Source of the DNA: DASUBN01 sp035691665
GTDB lineage: Bacteria > Pseudomonadota > Gammaproteobacteria > Natronospirales > REEB76
NCBI GenBank assembly: GCA_035691665.1
Contig: DASSIS010000007.1
Location: 27,587-91,586, forward strand
Reading direction: 5' to 3'
Length of the DNA: 64,000 nt
Within the stretch, counting starts at the first letter, position 1, and each line of letters starts with the position of its first letter. Below, one piece after another: positions 1 through 9,538 of this stretch. The notes under the pieces are model-generated. The model saw only the letters and a program-made list of their open reading frames with translations. It had not been told where the DNA came from and searched no databases. A program made the translations under genes and the position numbers.

Positions 1-2129
1 TCGAGCTGCAGGGCTGCGGGGGGCAGGCCGGAGTCGCGTAGGGCGGAACGCACCACGTCCACCAGGTTCTTCATGCCGAACTGGCGCACCGAGAGGTTCA
101 CGGCGATGTGGAAGTGCTGACTCTTGTTCGAGTCATGCCAACGCTTGGCGCGGCGGCAGGCCTCCTCCAATACCCACTGCCCCAGCGGCACGATCAGCCC
201 CGTCTCCTCCGCCAGCGGGATGAACTCGCCCGGCCAGATGAGCCCGAGCTCCGGGTCCTGCCAGCGCACCAAGGCCTCGAGGCCCACGATACCGCCGCTT
301 TCGACGTCGAACTGCGGCTGGTAGTGCAGCACCATCTCCGTGCGTTGCAGGGCCTTGCGCAGGGCGTTCTCCCGGGAAAGGTGCAACATGGCGCGCACGT
401 GCATGTCCTGGGTGAAGAATTGGTAATTGTTGCGTCCCCGCTCCTTAGCCTTGTACATGGCGCTGTCGGCGTTCTGCAGCAGCAGATCCCCGTCGGCACC
501 GTCGTTGGGATAGAGGCTGATGCCGATGCTGCAGGTGAGGTTCACCTCGGTCTGCCCGAGCGAGATGGGTTCCACGACCGCCTTCAGGATGCGCTCGCAG
601 GCGGTGGTGATGAACTCTGCGTCCTGGCAGTTCTCCAGGAGTACCGTGAACTCGTCGCCCCCGAGGCGCGCCACCGTGTCGGAAGCGCGCACGCAGGCCA
701 AGAGGCGTTTGCCGATGGTGCGCAGCACCAGGTCGCCCGCATGGTGCCCCAGGGAATCGTTGATGCTCTTGAAGCGATCCACGTCGACGAACAGGATCGC
801 CACCCGCTGGCTTGCCCGGCGCGCCTTGGCGAGCCCCTGAGCCAGGCGGTCCAGGAACAAGGAGCGGTTCGGCAGGCCCGTGAGGCGGTCGTAATTAGCC
901 ATCTCCCGGAGCTTGTCTTCGGCGTCGCGCCGCTCGTTGGCCGTTAGGGCGAGGGAGACGAAATCCGCGAGCGAGCTCGCGAAACTGGCCTCGTCCCGGG
1001 TCCACTCCCGGACCCCGCCCTGGTATTCATGGGTGATCACTCCGCGCAGCTTCTGACCATGGCGGAAAGGGGCCACCAGCAGCGCCGTGACGCCGTTCGG
1101 GCGCAGGTATTCCTTGAGCTCTCCCACCCGTGGATCCCCGATGGTGTCGCTGATGGCGTAGGTCCGGGTCTCGTGGATGGCGTCGAACAAAGCCGGGTTG
1201 CGGCGACGATCGATCGTCTCCCCTCCTCCGTTGCTGTGCCGCGCACCGTGGAGCACATGGGCGCAGCGCAGGTTTTCGCCCTTCTCGTCCAGGAACCAGA
1301 CCGCGATGCGCTTGCAGTGGATGGCCTGGGCAGCCTTCTCGGTGATGACCGTGAGCCCGCCCTTGAGATCGCCGGCGGAGATGCTGGATTCCCGGGCCAG
1401 TTCCAGCAGCGACTGGCTCTGGCGCCGCATGCGCTCCTCGCCTTCCCTGAGCTTGGTCTCCACCTGGGTGCGTTCGGACACCTGTCCGGTGAGCTCTTCC
1501 ACGATGGTGGCGTAGGAAAACCGCAGGTTGAGCCCCTCCAGGAGACGGGCGTTGGCGAGCCGCGTCACGGCCAAGAAGAGCGCACCCGCGGCCACGAGCA
1601 GCAGGGCCACCGCCGCCGCGGTCACATCGCCATACAGAAGGAGGCGGATCGCCGCCGGGATGAGGGAGAGCACCAGGAAGGCAAGATAGTGCACCAGGCT
1701 CGCGCTCAGGAGCGGCACGGCGAGGGCGGCTATCATCGCCAGCAGCAGTGCCGGGAGGCTCATCCCCATCCAGCCGTCCCCGCTCAGACAGAGCAAGCCG
1801 CAGAGCCCCCAGGCGAGGCCGAGGGCCGCCGTGCTGCCCAGGTAGACCCGGTACCAGCGGGCCGTGTCTTCCACGGGGATCATCCGCTTCTTGAATACGG
1901 ATCCCAGGCCTGCGCGCAGGGTCGCGATCAGGCCGAGTGCGGCCGCACATGTGATCAGCATCACATGTCCGCCGTCGCGTGCGACCCATATGATGACGAG
2001 CGCGGCGAGGAGCCCCGAGCCATCCGCTCCCCAGCTGAAGCGATAGAGCAGGTTGGTCTGTTCGGCCCTGACCTGCCGCGCGACCTCTTCGTTATGTATT
2101 TCCGGGCAGACCGCGGTGGTTATGGGCAC
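1..2129 (-). CDS. Membrane GAF-GGDEF-EAL cyclic-di-GMP protein, C-terminus cut by window edge
   Basis: A long minus-strand reading frame enters the window from the left and is open for about 709 codons. The only in-frame start after the upstream stop (at 2181) is GTG at 2129. The N-terminal ~250 residues are hydrophobic (several membrane segments). A GAF-like region follows, then a GGDEF domain with an intact RLGGDEF motif near residue 490 preceded by an RASD inhibitory site, then the first part of an EAL domain (LEALVRW is present; the ELTES and DDFGTG parts lie outside). This architecture belongs to bifunctional diguanylate cyclase/phosphodiesterases. The intact GGDEF and I-site suggest c-di-GMP synthesis under product inhibition. 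The signal sensed is unknown. Confidence 0.9.
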   Translation of the reverse strand, partial: MPITTAVCPEIHNEEVARQVRAEQTNLLYRFSWGADGSGLLAALVIIWVARDGGHVMLITCAAALGLIATLRAGLGSVFKKRMIPVEDTARWYRVYLGSTAALGLAWGLCGLLCLSGDGWMGMSLPALLLAMIAALAVPLLSASLVHYLAFLVLSLIPAAIRLLLYGDVTAAAVALLLVAAGALFLAVTRLANARLLEGLNLRFSYATIVEELTGQVSERTQVETKLREGEERMRRQSQSLLELARESSISAGDLKGGLTVITEKAAQAIHCKRIAVWFLDEKGENLRCAHVLHGARHSNGGGETIDRRRNPALFDAIHETRTYAISDTIGDPRVGELKEYLRPNGVTALLVAPFRHGQKLRGVITHEYQGGVREWTRDEASFASSLADFVSLALTANERRDAEDKLREMANYDRLTGLPNRSLFLDRLAQGLAKARRASQRVAILFVDVDRFKSINDSLGHHAGDLVLRTIGKRLLACVRASDTVARLGGDEFTVLLENCQDAEFITTACERILKAVVEPISLGQTEVNLTCSIGISLYPNDGADGDLLLQNADSAMYKAKERGRNNYQFFTQDMHVRAMLHLSRENALRKALQRTEMVLHYQPQFDVESGGIVGLEALVRWQDPELGLIWPGEFIPLAEETGLIVPLGQWVLEEACRRAKRWHDSNKSQHFHIAVNLSVRQFGMKNLVDVVRSALRDSGLPPAALQL

Positions 2130-2389
2130 GCTCGGGATCTCTGCATGCGTTCTTGAAACGGGCCACGCATGGGCCCACCCTTATGGTAGACGGCCTTCTC
2201 TGGCCCCAACCCCGACCCTTTCAACAAAGAAAGATACTAGTTAACTTAAGGCGACTATACCAGCGAGTGCATATTACACTTCAGAACCAGGGGATTCTGC
2301 GCAACGCATAGACTGATTGCAGTCAACCTCACAGCACATCCCCCGTTAGCTGGACAGAATACGCATCAATATAGACCGGGAGCCGATCG

Positions 2390-4243
2390 ATGTACTTCAG
2401 ACACACTTCACTGCGCATGGCACGGAGCGGCGCGTTCGCCCTGATGTTCCTGCTGACCGCCTGCGGCGGCTCCAGCTCCTCCACCGGCACCGCTACCACC
2501 GATTGCACGCAGCCGAGCACCAGCGATCCGCAAGGCTGCACCTACGTCAGCTTCACCGACGCACCCGGCGACTTCCTGACTTACACCGTGACCATCACCT
2601 CCCTGAGCCTGACGCGCACGGACGGCACGGTGGTCAACCTGTTGCCCAAGACCACCACCGTGGACTTCGCGCAGTATGACGACTTGAGCGAATTCTTGAC
2701 CCTGGCCACCATGCCTATCGGCACCTACAAGACCGGCACCATCACGGTCGATTACAGCAGCGCGGACATCGAGGTGGAAGACAACAGCGGCAATGCCGTG
2801 CAGGTCAAGCCCGTCGACCAGACCGGCAAACCCATCACCGCCCTCACCCTCGCCCTCAAGCTCGACAGCCAGGGAGACCTGACGCTGGTGCCGGGCGTGC
2901 CGCAGCTCTTCCAGGTCGACTTCAACCTGGATGCCTCCAACACCGTCGACCTGACCACCGATACGGTGACCGTGCAGCCCTTCCTGACCGGGAGCATCAA
3001 CCCCAACCTGGACAACCAGGTGCGGGTGCGTGGCCCCTTGGCGACGGTAGACAGCTCCGGTGCAGATTTCACGCTGAATGTGCGCCCGTTCGCTCAGCTC
3101 AGCGGCGACTACGGCGGCTTGAGGGTGTTCACCACTGACAACACCGTCTTCGACATCGACCAGACGCCCTACTCCGGTAACGCGGGCCTGACTGCCCTCG
3201 CCGCGGCCGGCGCTGACACCGCGGTCGTCGCCAAAGGCAGCTTCAACTTCAACAGTGACACCTTCATCGCCACCGAGGTGGACGCGGGTTCCAGCGTGCC
3301 GGGCGGCACCCTGGATGCGGCGGAGGGCGTGGTGCTGAGCCGCAGCGCCGATTCCATCGTGCTGCGTGGCGCCACCCTCTACCGGGCTGGGCAGACAGCC
3401 ACTTTCCATGACAGCGTCGCCGTCACCTTGGCCTCGACCACCAAGGTGCACGAGGCCGGCTCGCCCAAGGCCAGCTTCGACATCAGCGACATCTCCGTGG
3501 GGCAGCGCCTGCTGGTGTTCGGCAAGCTCACGAATACCAACTCCAGCTCCCTGGCGCTCGATGCCAGCAGCGGCTTCGCCCGGCTGCTGTACACGCGCTT
3601 CGACGGCACCGTATCCTCGGCGCCGGTCACGGGTGGCGGCACGGCGTCCATGGGCGTGCAGATGCAATACATCGAAGGCCGGCCCGTCAGCATGTTCAAC
3701 TTCACGGGCACGGGCACCAGCACGCTCAACGACGCGGACCCCACCAACTATTCGGTTTCCGCCGCCGGTGGCATCCTGAACGGCATCGCGCTGAATGACC
3801 CGGTGCGGGTCTGGGGCTTCGTCACCCCCTTCGGCAGCGCCCCGCCTGACTTCAACGCCACAAGCGTCGCGGATTACATCGACGCCCGGGCGCGTCTGGT
3901 CCTGGCATGGCCTTCTCCCGGTACCGCCAATGCGTTCACCTCCATGAGCAGCATCAGCGGGATCGTGCTCAACCTGGCGAGTTCCCCGCTCGTGCATGAA
4001 ATACGGCAAGGTGGCATCGTGACACAGCTCGCCACCGCACCGACCATACAGGGCACCCTGGGCGTCTTCGCCATCGACCAGAACGGCATCGTGCAGACCC
4101 ACGTGACCCTCGACGCCTTCCTCTCGGACCTGACGGCGCGGATGACGGCGGGAGCGAAGATCAGGCTGTTCTATGCGGGCGGCGGTTATACCGGCAGCAC
4201 CGCCACCATGAAGGCCAACCTGATCGCTGTCATCCTGCAGTAA
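2390..4243 (+). CDS. Secreted lipoprotein with DUF4382-type N-terminal domain
   Basis: A 617-residue protein with a lipoprotein signal peptide (lipobox LTAC, then a Gly/Ser/Thr-rich linker). The segment starting SFTDAPGD...VTITSLSL and ending ...GTYKTGTI resembles DUF4382, a domain of secreted Gram-negative lipoproteins of unknown function. The remaining ~400 residues look like repeated beta-rich modules (DUF5666-like by impression only). The start is supported by GGGAG eight bases upstream of the ATG. It is monocistronic: a divergent 260-bp spacer without another gene precedes it and a strong hairpin follows it. The function is unknown; it is probably anchored in the outer membrane. Confidence 0.8.
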   Translation: MYFRHTSLRMARSGAFALMFLLTACGGSSSSTGTATTDCTQPSTSDPQGCTYVSFTDAPGDFLTYTVTITSLSLTRTDGTVVNLLPKTTTVDFAQYDDLSEFLTLATMPIGTYKTGTITVDYSSADIEVEDNSGNAVQVKPVDQTGKPITALTLALKLDSQGDLTLVPGVPQLFQVDFNLDASNTVDLTTDTVTVQPFLTGSINPNLDNQVRVRGPLATVDSSGADFTLNVRPFAQLSGDYGGLRVFTTDNTVFDIDQTPYSGNAGLTALAAAGADTAVVAKGSFNFNSDTFIATEVDAGSSVPGGTLDAAEGVVLSRSADSIVLRGATLYRAGQTATFHDSVAVTLASTTKVHEAGSPKASFDISDISVGQRLLVFGKLTNTNSSSLALDASSGFARLLYTRFDGTVSSAPVTGGGTASMGVQMQYIEGRPVSMFNFTGTGTSTLNDADPTNYSVSAAGGILNGIALNDPVRVWGFVTPFGSAPPDFNATSVADYIDARARLVLAWPSPGTANAFTSMSSISGIVLNLASSPLVHEIRQGGIVTQLATAPTIQGTLGVFAIDQNGIVQTHVTLDAFLSDLTARMTAGAKIRLFYAGGGYTGSTATMKANLIAVILQ

Positions 4244-4265
4244 CGCAGGATATGACCGGATGGCT

Positions 4266-4295
4266 GGGCGGCCCGCTCACGCGGGCCGCCCTTTT
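4266..4295 (+). terminator. Rho-independent terminator between convergent genes
   Basis: A perfect 11-bp inverted repeat (GGGCGGCCCGC / GCGGGCCGCCC) with a 4-base loop is followed by TTTT on the plus strand. It lies just after the DUF4382-type lipoprotein gene and touches the stop codon of the convergent EAL gene. Confidence 0.85.
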
Positions 4296-6385
4296 CATGC
4301 CCGCGGCCTGAAGAACGTGGCCCCGCTGCGCATCAGCTCCTCCACATGGGCGGCGGCCTGGGGGCGGGCGAACAGGAATCCCTGCCCCTGCTCGCAATCC
4401 AGGGTCTTCAGGAACTCCCATTGGGCCGCGGTCTCGACCCCTTCGGCGATCACCTGGATATTCAGGCTCTTCGCCAGCGCGATGATCGCCCGCATGATGG
4501 CCTGCTGGTGTTCGTCATGGGGCAGGTTGCTGACGAAGGCCCGGTCCACCTTGAGATAGTCCACCCGGTACTGCCGCAGGTAATTCAGGGACGAGTAGCC
4601 GGTGCCGAAGTCGTCGATGGCGATCCCGACCCCGAGGTCGTGCAGGTTGTCGAACACCGCCCGGGTCCGCTCCGGGTTCTCCATCATGCTGCTCTCGGTG
4701 AGCTCCAGCACCAGGCTCCCGGGCAGCAAGCCGGTCTCGTCCAGGATGGACATGATCCGGTCCAGGAAGTCAGGTTGCCTAAGCTGGCGTGGCGAGATGT
4801 TCACCGCCATGTGCAGGTCCTGCAATCCCGCGTCCTGCCAGGCGCGCATCTGCAGGCAGGCGCTCTTCAACACCCATTCCCCGAGCCGGACGATGTGCCC
4901 GGTCTCTTCCGCCACCGGGATGAAGCGCGCGGGCGGGATCAGTCCCAGTTCCGGATGCTGCCAGCGCAGCAGCGCCTCAGCGCCGCTGATGCTGCCGCTG
5001 TAGAGGTCGAAATACGGTTGGTAGTGCAGGAACAGCTCTCCGTGCTCCATCGCTTGCCGCAGACCCGTGGCGAGGCGCAGTGATTCGCTCGTGTCCGTCT
5101 CGCCGCCGCTGAAGCATTCGATGCTGCCGGCGCCGCGCCGCATGGCCGCGTGCATGGCATGGCCGGCGTGCCGGAAGAGCATCTGGGCATCCTGGTCGGG
5201 GGGCGCGGTGGCGATGCCGATGCTGGCCGAGAGATAGAGGTTCTGCTCGGCGGCCGGCAAGGGCGCTTCCAGGCCGGCGAGGATGCTCTGCGCCATCTCC
5301 ACCGCCTCGCTCCGGGCACCGATCTTCGGCAGCAGCACGCCGAAGCCATCGCTGCCGAGATGGAAGGCTTCGCCCCAGCCCGCCACCGTCTCCTGCAGCC
5401 GATGGGCGAGCTTGCGCAGCACTTCGTCGCCTACCGCCGTGCTGAAGGTGCTGTTCACCAGGGCGAAGTTGTCGATGTCGAGATAGAGCAGCGCCATGGG
5501 CGTCTTGGCCGTTCCCGCGTGCTGTACTGCCTGGGCCAGCCGGCGCATCAGCATGAACCGGTTGGGGAGGCCGGTCAGGGAATCGTGGCTGGCGAGGAAC
5601 GCCAGGCGGTCCTCGTAGGCGCGAAGCTGCGTCATGTCGGTGATGACCGCCACGTAATGGTTGAGTTGCCCGCGCTTGTCGCGCACCGCGCTCAGGCTCG
5701 CGAGCTCCGTGAAACCGCCGCCGTCGTGCCGCAGGTCCTGCAGCTCGCCGCGCCAATGCCCGTCGGTGCCGACCGCGCGCAATATCTCCTTGCGCGCCAC
5801 GGCCGGCAGCGCTTCTTCCCGCAGTCCATGCGGGACCCTGCCGATCAGCGCTGCTTCGTCATGCCCGGTGATGCCGAGATAGGCCCGGTTGACCGAGATC
5901 ACATTGAGATCCCGATCCAGGATCAGGATGCCCTCCGCGATGTTCTCCAGCACCTGGGAGGCGAGATCGAGCCCCTCCTCCGTACTGGCTGCACCTTGCA
6001 GCAGTCCCGTCCGGGGCGCCGCCGTCTGCATGAAGCCGAGCAGCTGGCGGCGCGATCCCATCTGCATGCGTTCCACATGGATGTCCACGAGCGTCCCGCC
6101 ATGCGCTCCGCCCTCCAGCGCCGCGACGAAACCGCTGTTGCCGGTCTTCTCCGCCTCGACGAGCGCCGCCCGGATCTTCTCCTTGTCCTGCGCGGCGAAG
6201 CGCTGGGCGAGCGCACCGCCGGTGCGGGTGCGTGCCCCGCTCACGGGGTGTTGCCAGAAGCCGGTGACGCCCGCGGTATCGCAGACGAACACGAGCTTCG
6301 CCACCGCCAGTGGCGGCGCGACGTGCCGGCTTTGGGTCTTCTTCTTGCGCAAGGGTCCGCACCTTCCGTAGCCCCACTCCGACAA
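4295..6385 (-). CDS. PAS-(degenerate GGDEF)-EAL phosphodiesterase-like protein
   Basis: A 696-residue soluble protein. A divergent sensory N-terminus (about 1-120) is followed by a PAS domain (about 125-260), a GGDEF-fold domain (about 265-430) and an EAL domain (about 440-690). The cyclase motif reads GSDGF instead of GGDEF, so diguanylate cyclase activity is unlikely. The EAL motifs are all visible (AEALLRW, ELTES, DDFGTGYSS, LKVDRAF, IAEGVET), so c-di-GMP hydrolysis is expected. No membrane segment is seen. It is a single gene facing away from the lipoprotein operon upstream. Confidence 0.9.
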   Translation of the reverse strand: MSEWGYGRCGPLRKKKTQSRHVAPPLAVAKLVFVCDTAGVTGFWQHPVSGARTRTGGALAQRFAAQDKEKIRAALVEAEKTGNSGFVAALEGGAHGGTLVDIHVERMQMGSRRQLLGFMQTAAPRTGLLQGAASTEEGLDLASQVLENIAEGILILDRDLNVISVNRAYLGITGHDEAALIGRVPHGLREEALPAVARKEILRAVGTDGHWRGELQDLRHDGGGFTELASLSAVRDKRGQLNHYVAVITDMTQLRAYEDRLAFLASHDSLTGLPNRFMLMRRLAQAVQHAGTAKTPMALLYLDIDNFALVNSTFSTAVGDEVLRKLAHRLQETVAGWGEAFHLGSDGFGVLLPKIGARSEAVEMAQSILAGLEAPLPAAEQNLYLSASIGIATAPPDQDAQMLFRHAGHAMHAAMRRGAGSIECFSGGETDTSESLRLATGLRQAMEHGELFLHYQPYFDLYSGSISGAEALLRWQHPELGLIPPARFIPVAEETGHIVRLGEWVLKSACLQMRAWQDAGLQDLHMAVNISPRQLRQPDFLDRIMSILDETGLLPGSLVLELTESSMMENPERTRAVFDNLHDLGVGIAIDDFGTGYSSLNYLRQYRVDYLKVDRAFVSNLPHDEHQQAIMRAIIALAKSLNIQVIAEGVETAAQWEFLKTLDCEQGQGFLFARPQAAAHVEELMRSGATFFRPRA

Positions 6386-6481
6386 GGGGCGCCTTTGGGG
6401 ATGCCGTCCGAATTATGGGTTTTAAAACCCACGCAGGAGTATAGACAGTTGCACGCCACGCACAATAGCCGTGCGCAAAAA

Positions 6482-6511
6482 TGCAGCGCCCGCCTTAGGA
6501 GGCGGGCGCTG
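6482..6511 (-). terminator. Terminator of the lipoprotein operon
   Basis: The inverted repeat CAGCGCCCGCC / GGCGGGCGCTG with a 6-8 base loop lies just beyond the stop codon of the last lipoprotein gene. Read on the minus strand it is followed by a run of T residues (ATTTTTGC). It probably ends the 10107-6539 operon. Confidence 0.75.
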
Positions 6512-6538
6512 GATAAAAACTCACCAACCCGGCGGCGA

Positions 6539-7576
6539 TCAAGGTTGCGGTGTTGCACCCTTGCCGCTGGCGAAATCCAACACCGTGCTTTGGATATCGC
6601 TCTGCAGATACTGGCTCACCTGATCCATGAGCCGCTGCTGGGCGAGGTTCGGATCGGAGCCCGAGACCTTGATGTCCCAGCGCCGTACGCCGTGCGCACG
6701 GCTGTCGGTGCCGCTCAGGCTCACCTGCAGGGTGCCCGTGATCCAGTACCAGCCGCCCTGGGGGACGAGCTGCGTGTAGTCCAGGCTCGCGGTCAGGGTG
6801 TAAGGCGCCGCATCCATCACCGTGAACCCGGCATCCGCGAGCGAACCGGCCAGCACCTTCTTCACGGCATCCGCATCCCGGCCGTCCGCGGCCGCCGAGA
6901 TCTGCAACTGCTTGAGCAGCGCCGCGCGGTCCGCCTGGAGCTTGCTGAGGGGCCAGGGCGGCGCGATGCCCTGCCCCGTCACGTCCACCACCTGGAGTTC
7001 TTTCTGCAGGCCCGCGCGGGTCTGCTGGGCATCCACGGCCTGCCCGGCCGCCGCGATCTTGTCGAAGAGATCGGTGCTCGCCTGGGCGTTGTTGAGATAG
7101 GCACGGGTCCCTGCGTCGAGGTCCGTGACCTGCTGGCGCAGGGAAGTGTCCGCCTTCGCCCGGGAGAGGGTCGCCAATGCGTAATAGATGTGCGTCTGCG
7201 GATCCTGCCAGGTATCGGAGATCTCCACGCCCTGCAGTATCGCGTCGGTGCGGGTGCTGATGTTGCGGCTCACGTCCAGGGTGTTCTTCATCACCGGTGC
7301 CGGTCCCGCGTTGCTCTGGGAATAGGACGAGACGTCGGAGGACTGCTCGCTCACGTTCACCGAGAACACCTTGGCGAGGTCCGTGCGCGCGCGGTCCTTG
7401 GCCACGGCCATGTCGTCCGCTTCGCCCCGGCCGGTGAGATAGGAGGTGGCCGGATAGGTGCCGCTGTTGCCCGTCACCCAGTCGGGTCTCGGGTTCATGG
7501 GCTTGCTGGCGGCGCAGGCCGCCAGCAAGAGCGGCAGCGCCAATGACAGGATGCGTGTCGGTGTGTTCACGTGCAT
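6539..7576 (-). CDS. LPP20-family-like outer-membrane lipoprotein
   Basis: A 345-residue predicted lipoprotein (signal peptide ending LLAACAA). The first mature segment (RPDWV ... YLTGRGEADD, followed by DRARTDLAKVFSV) matches the LPP20 pattern, a domain of Gram-negative lipoproteins whose biochemical role is not settled. The C-terminal half is a second globular region without a recognised fold. It is the last gene of a four-gene minus-strand operon (10107 to 6539), only 7 bases after its neighbour, and is followed by a terminator. The context with LpoB suggests a role in cell-envelope assembly, which is inference. Confidence 0.75.
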   Translation of the reverse strand: MHVNTPTRILSLALPLLLAACAASKPMNPRPDWVTGNSGTYPATSYLTGRGEADDMAVAKDRARTDLAKVFSVNVSEQSSDVSSYSQSNAGPAPVMKNTLDVSRNISTRTDAILQGVEISDTWQDPQTHIYYALATLSRAKADTSLRQQVTDLDAGTRAYLNNAQASTDLFDKIAAAGQAVDAQQTRAGLQKELQVVDVTGQGIAPPWPLSKLQADRAALLKQLQISAAADGRDADAVKKVLAGSLADAGFTVMDAAPYTLTASLDYTQLVPQGGWYWITGTLQVSLSGTDSRAHGVRRWDIKVSGSDPNLAQQRLMDQVSQYLQSDIQSTVLDFASGKGATPQP

Positions 7577-7583
7577 ACCCTCT

Positions 7584-8918
7584 CTAGTGGAATGAAGCCC
7601 ATTCCAGCGAGGCGAAAGTGATCTGCCCCGGCCGGATAGTGATGCCCTTCAGGAAGCGCTGCGCACCCGGCTGCCCATAGGCGCCCTGTAGCTGCACTGC
7701 CGCGTCATAGGTGCCGGGAGCGAGTCTCAGGCGTGCGATCTGGATGTTGTCAGGCAGTGTCTCCCAGAGGCGCACGTCCGCCTGGTCCGCCGCCGAGCTT
7801 ATCAGGCTCGTGAGGCTGCCGAGTCCCGGGCTGTTCCGGTCCATCTTCTCGGCGACGATCTCCCGCGCCACGTTGCGCGAGAACTCGGCCGCGAGCAGGC
7901 CGGGCCGGTCGGCGGCGAGCTGCTGGGCGGCATCCGCCGCCACGTTAGCCACCTGCTCTGTGCGCACCATGCTGCCCGCGACCGTGATCACGGCATCGGA
8001 CACCGCCGGCTGGCGCCGCGTCAGCACCGGCAGCGACACACTGTAGTAATGCCCGTTCACCGGGTTGGGCAGGATCTGGCTCACCGCGGTCTTCTTGGGG
8101 GCGAGGCCGTCGTTGAAGATGAACAGCAATTGGCCTTGGGGGTCCGGTGTCGTCACCGGCGGCCAATCCGTGAGCCCGAAGGCGGCCTTGTATTTGTCGC
8201 GTTCGTCGTTGAGCCCGAGGTAATCCGCGAAGCGGCACAGGCTGAGCTTGAGATCGGCCGGTATCGCCGCGTCGGCGTAGCCCGAAGCCTTGTAGGCCTG
8301 GTAAGCCTTGCGATAGGAGATCATCGCGTCGCTGTACTCCCCCAGGTCCTCGTACACGAGCCCGGTGAAGTAACGCGGGAAGGCGTCCCCGCCGTCAGGT
8401 GCGGCATCGCTGCCGGGATAGAGCCGTTTCAGGAGATCGTCGATCTGCAGGGCCTCCACCCGGGCGCCGTCCGGCTGTCCCATCTCCAGGTAGTTCATCC
8501 CCTGGAAGACGTGCGCCAACAGGCGTTCGTACAGCGGCGCCTCGTAGGCCCGCAGGTTCTCCGAGAAAGTCAGCGCCGCCGCCGTCTCCGTCACGCTGGT
8601 CGCCTCCAGATAGGTCATGAGCGGCTTCGCCTGCTCGAAGGCCTGCACGCTGCCCGGGTAGTCGCCGGCCATGCGCAGCACCATCGCCTTGTTCAGCAGA
8701 TACAGCACCTGGTCCTTGCCGCCGGAGATCTTCTCCAGCGACTTCAGCGCGGCCTGGGGCTGCTGCGCCGCCAGGTCCTGGTCCACCTGCTGCATCGCAT
8801 CCATGTAGGTGATCGCGCAGCCGGTGAGCGCCGCTAACGCCGTGGCCAGGCACAAGCCGCGTCCATGCCGCCGGCACGCCGCCGCGCCGCGGCGGACAGC
8901 CCGGTGCAGACCCCTCAC
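7584..8918 (-). CDS. COG3014-like lipoprotein with TPR-like helices
   Basis: A 444-residue protein beginning with a basic, then hydrophobic N-terminus and a lipobox (LTGC). The region of about 40-230 is helical with TPR-like periodicity (LLNKAMVLRMAGDYPGSVQA and YEDLGEYSDAMISYRKAYQA). The C-terminal ~180 residues look like a separate beta-containing domain. Proteins of this kind (COG3014) sit beside LpoB and LPP20 genes in other Gammaproteobacteria, as here. The start is GTG with AGG close upstream, so it is less certain than its neighbours. The molecular function is unknown. Confidence 0.7.
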   Translation of the reverse strand: MRGLHRAVRRGAAACRRHGRGLCLATALAALTGCAITYMDAMQQVDQDLAAQQPQAALKSLEKISGGKDQVLYLLNKAMVLRMAGDYPGSVQAFEQAKPLMTYLEATSVTETAAALTFSENLRAYEAPLYERLLAHVFQGMNYLEMGQPDGARVEALQIDDLLKRLYPGSDAAPDGGDAFPRYFTGLVYEDLGEYSDAMISYRKAYQAYKASGYADAAIPADLKLSLCRFADYLGLNDERDKYKAAFGLTDWPPVTTPDPQGQLLFIFNDGLAPKKTAVSQILPNPVNGHYYSVSLPVLTRRQPAVSDAVITVAGSMVRTEQVANVAADAAQQLAADRPGLLAAEFSRNVAREIVAEKMDRNSPGLGSLTSLISSAADQADVRLWETLPDNIQIARLRLAPGTYDAAVQLQGAYGQPGAQRFLKGITIRPGQITFASLEWASFH

Positions 8919-8932
8919 CTACCTATGTCCCG

Positions 8933-9538
8933 TCAGGGGCGCACGCTGCCGTTCGTGACCACCTTCTTGATCTTCTGCTGGCCCACCCAGGCGATCACGT
9001 TGTTGTGCATGTTCACGAGCCTCAGGTCCACCTGGTAGTACTTCGCCGCGGTCTTTCCGGCCGCGTCGATGATGGTGTTGATGGTGCCCTGCATCATGTA
9101 GTCGGCGCCGATCTCCTGGCCCATGGCGCTGCGGGTCGCGCTGGTGGCGTTCAGGTCCTGGTCCTGGCGTTCCGCGCGGACGTCACCGCGTTGGTCGGAA
9201 GAGGCCACGAACTGCACCTTGCCCGAGTTGATCAGCTCGCGCTGGATGTCGTCGATGAAGGTCGAGGTGCTGATGTGCTCGGAGCTGAGGTTGCGGATCT
9301 CGCCCACGATCACCGTCGGCTGCTTGCCGCCGTTGCCGCCTTCGTACTGCCCGAGCCAGGGGTCCCCCAGCATCTGGCCGATCATCGTCTGCGCCGTCAT
9401 GTTCGCATCCGTGTCGTTCCAAAAGCCGCTGATGTCCGTCACCTGGTCGGCGGAGACGCGCTGCACCTCAGGCATGCTGGAGCAGGCGACGAGCGTCGCG
9501 GCGCCGGCCGCGGCGAGGATGAGTTTCAGGTTCTGCAT
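8933..9538 (-). CDS. lpoB: Penicillin-binding protein activator LpoB-like lipoprotein
   Basis: A 201-residue lipoprotein (lipobox LVACSS). The sequence is typical of the LpoB/YcfM family: DVTDISGFWNDTD-like start, VIVGEIRN, IDDIQRELINSGKVQFV, GADYMMQGTI, and YYQVDLRLVN. In Enterobacteria LpoB spans from the outer membrane to PBP1B and stimulates glycan synthesis. GGGAG lies seven bases before the ATG. The gene overlaps the 3' end of the upstream LPP20 gene by 13 bases, indicating coupled translation. Orthology to E. coli lpoB is by family resemblance; interaction with PBP1B is inferred. Confidence 0.85.
   Translation of the reverse strand: MQNLKLILAAAGAATLVACSSMPEVQRVSADQVTDISGFWNDTDANMTAQTMIGQMLGDPWLGQYEGGNGGKQPTVIVGEIRNLSSEHISTSTFIDDIQRELINSGKVQFVASSDQRGDVRAERQDQDLNATSATRSAMGQEIGADYMMQGTINTIIDAAGKTAAKYYQVDLRLVNMHNNVIAWVGQQKIKKVVTNGSVRP

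Noticed and set aside
2408..4102. Long open frame (564 codons) on the minus strand
   Set aside because: Shadow of the DUF4382-type lipoprotein gene caused by high GC; low-complexity His/Gly/Arg/Val composition and no ribosome-binding site.
5150..7546. Long plus-strand open frame (798 codons)
   Set aside because: Spans two well-supported minus-strand genes and their terminator; composition typical of antisense frames.
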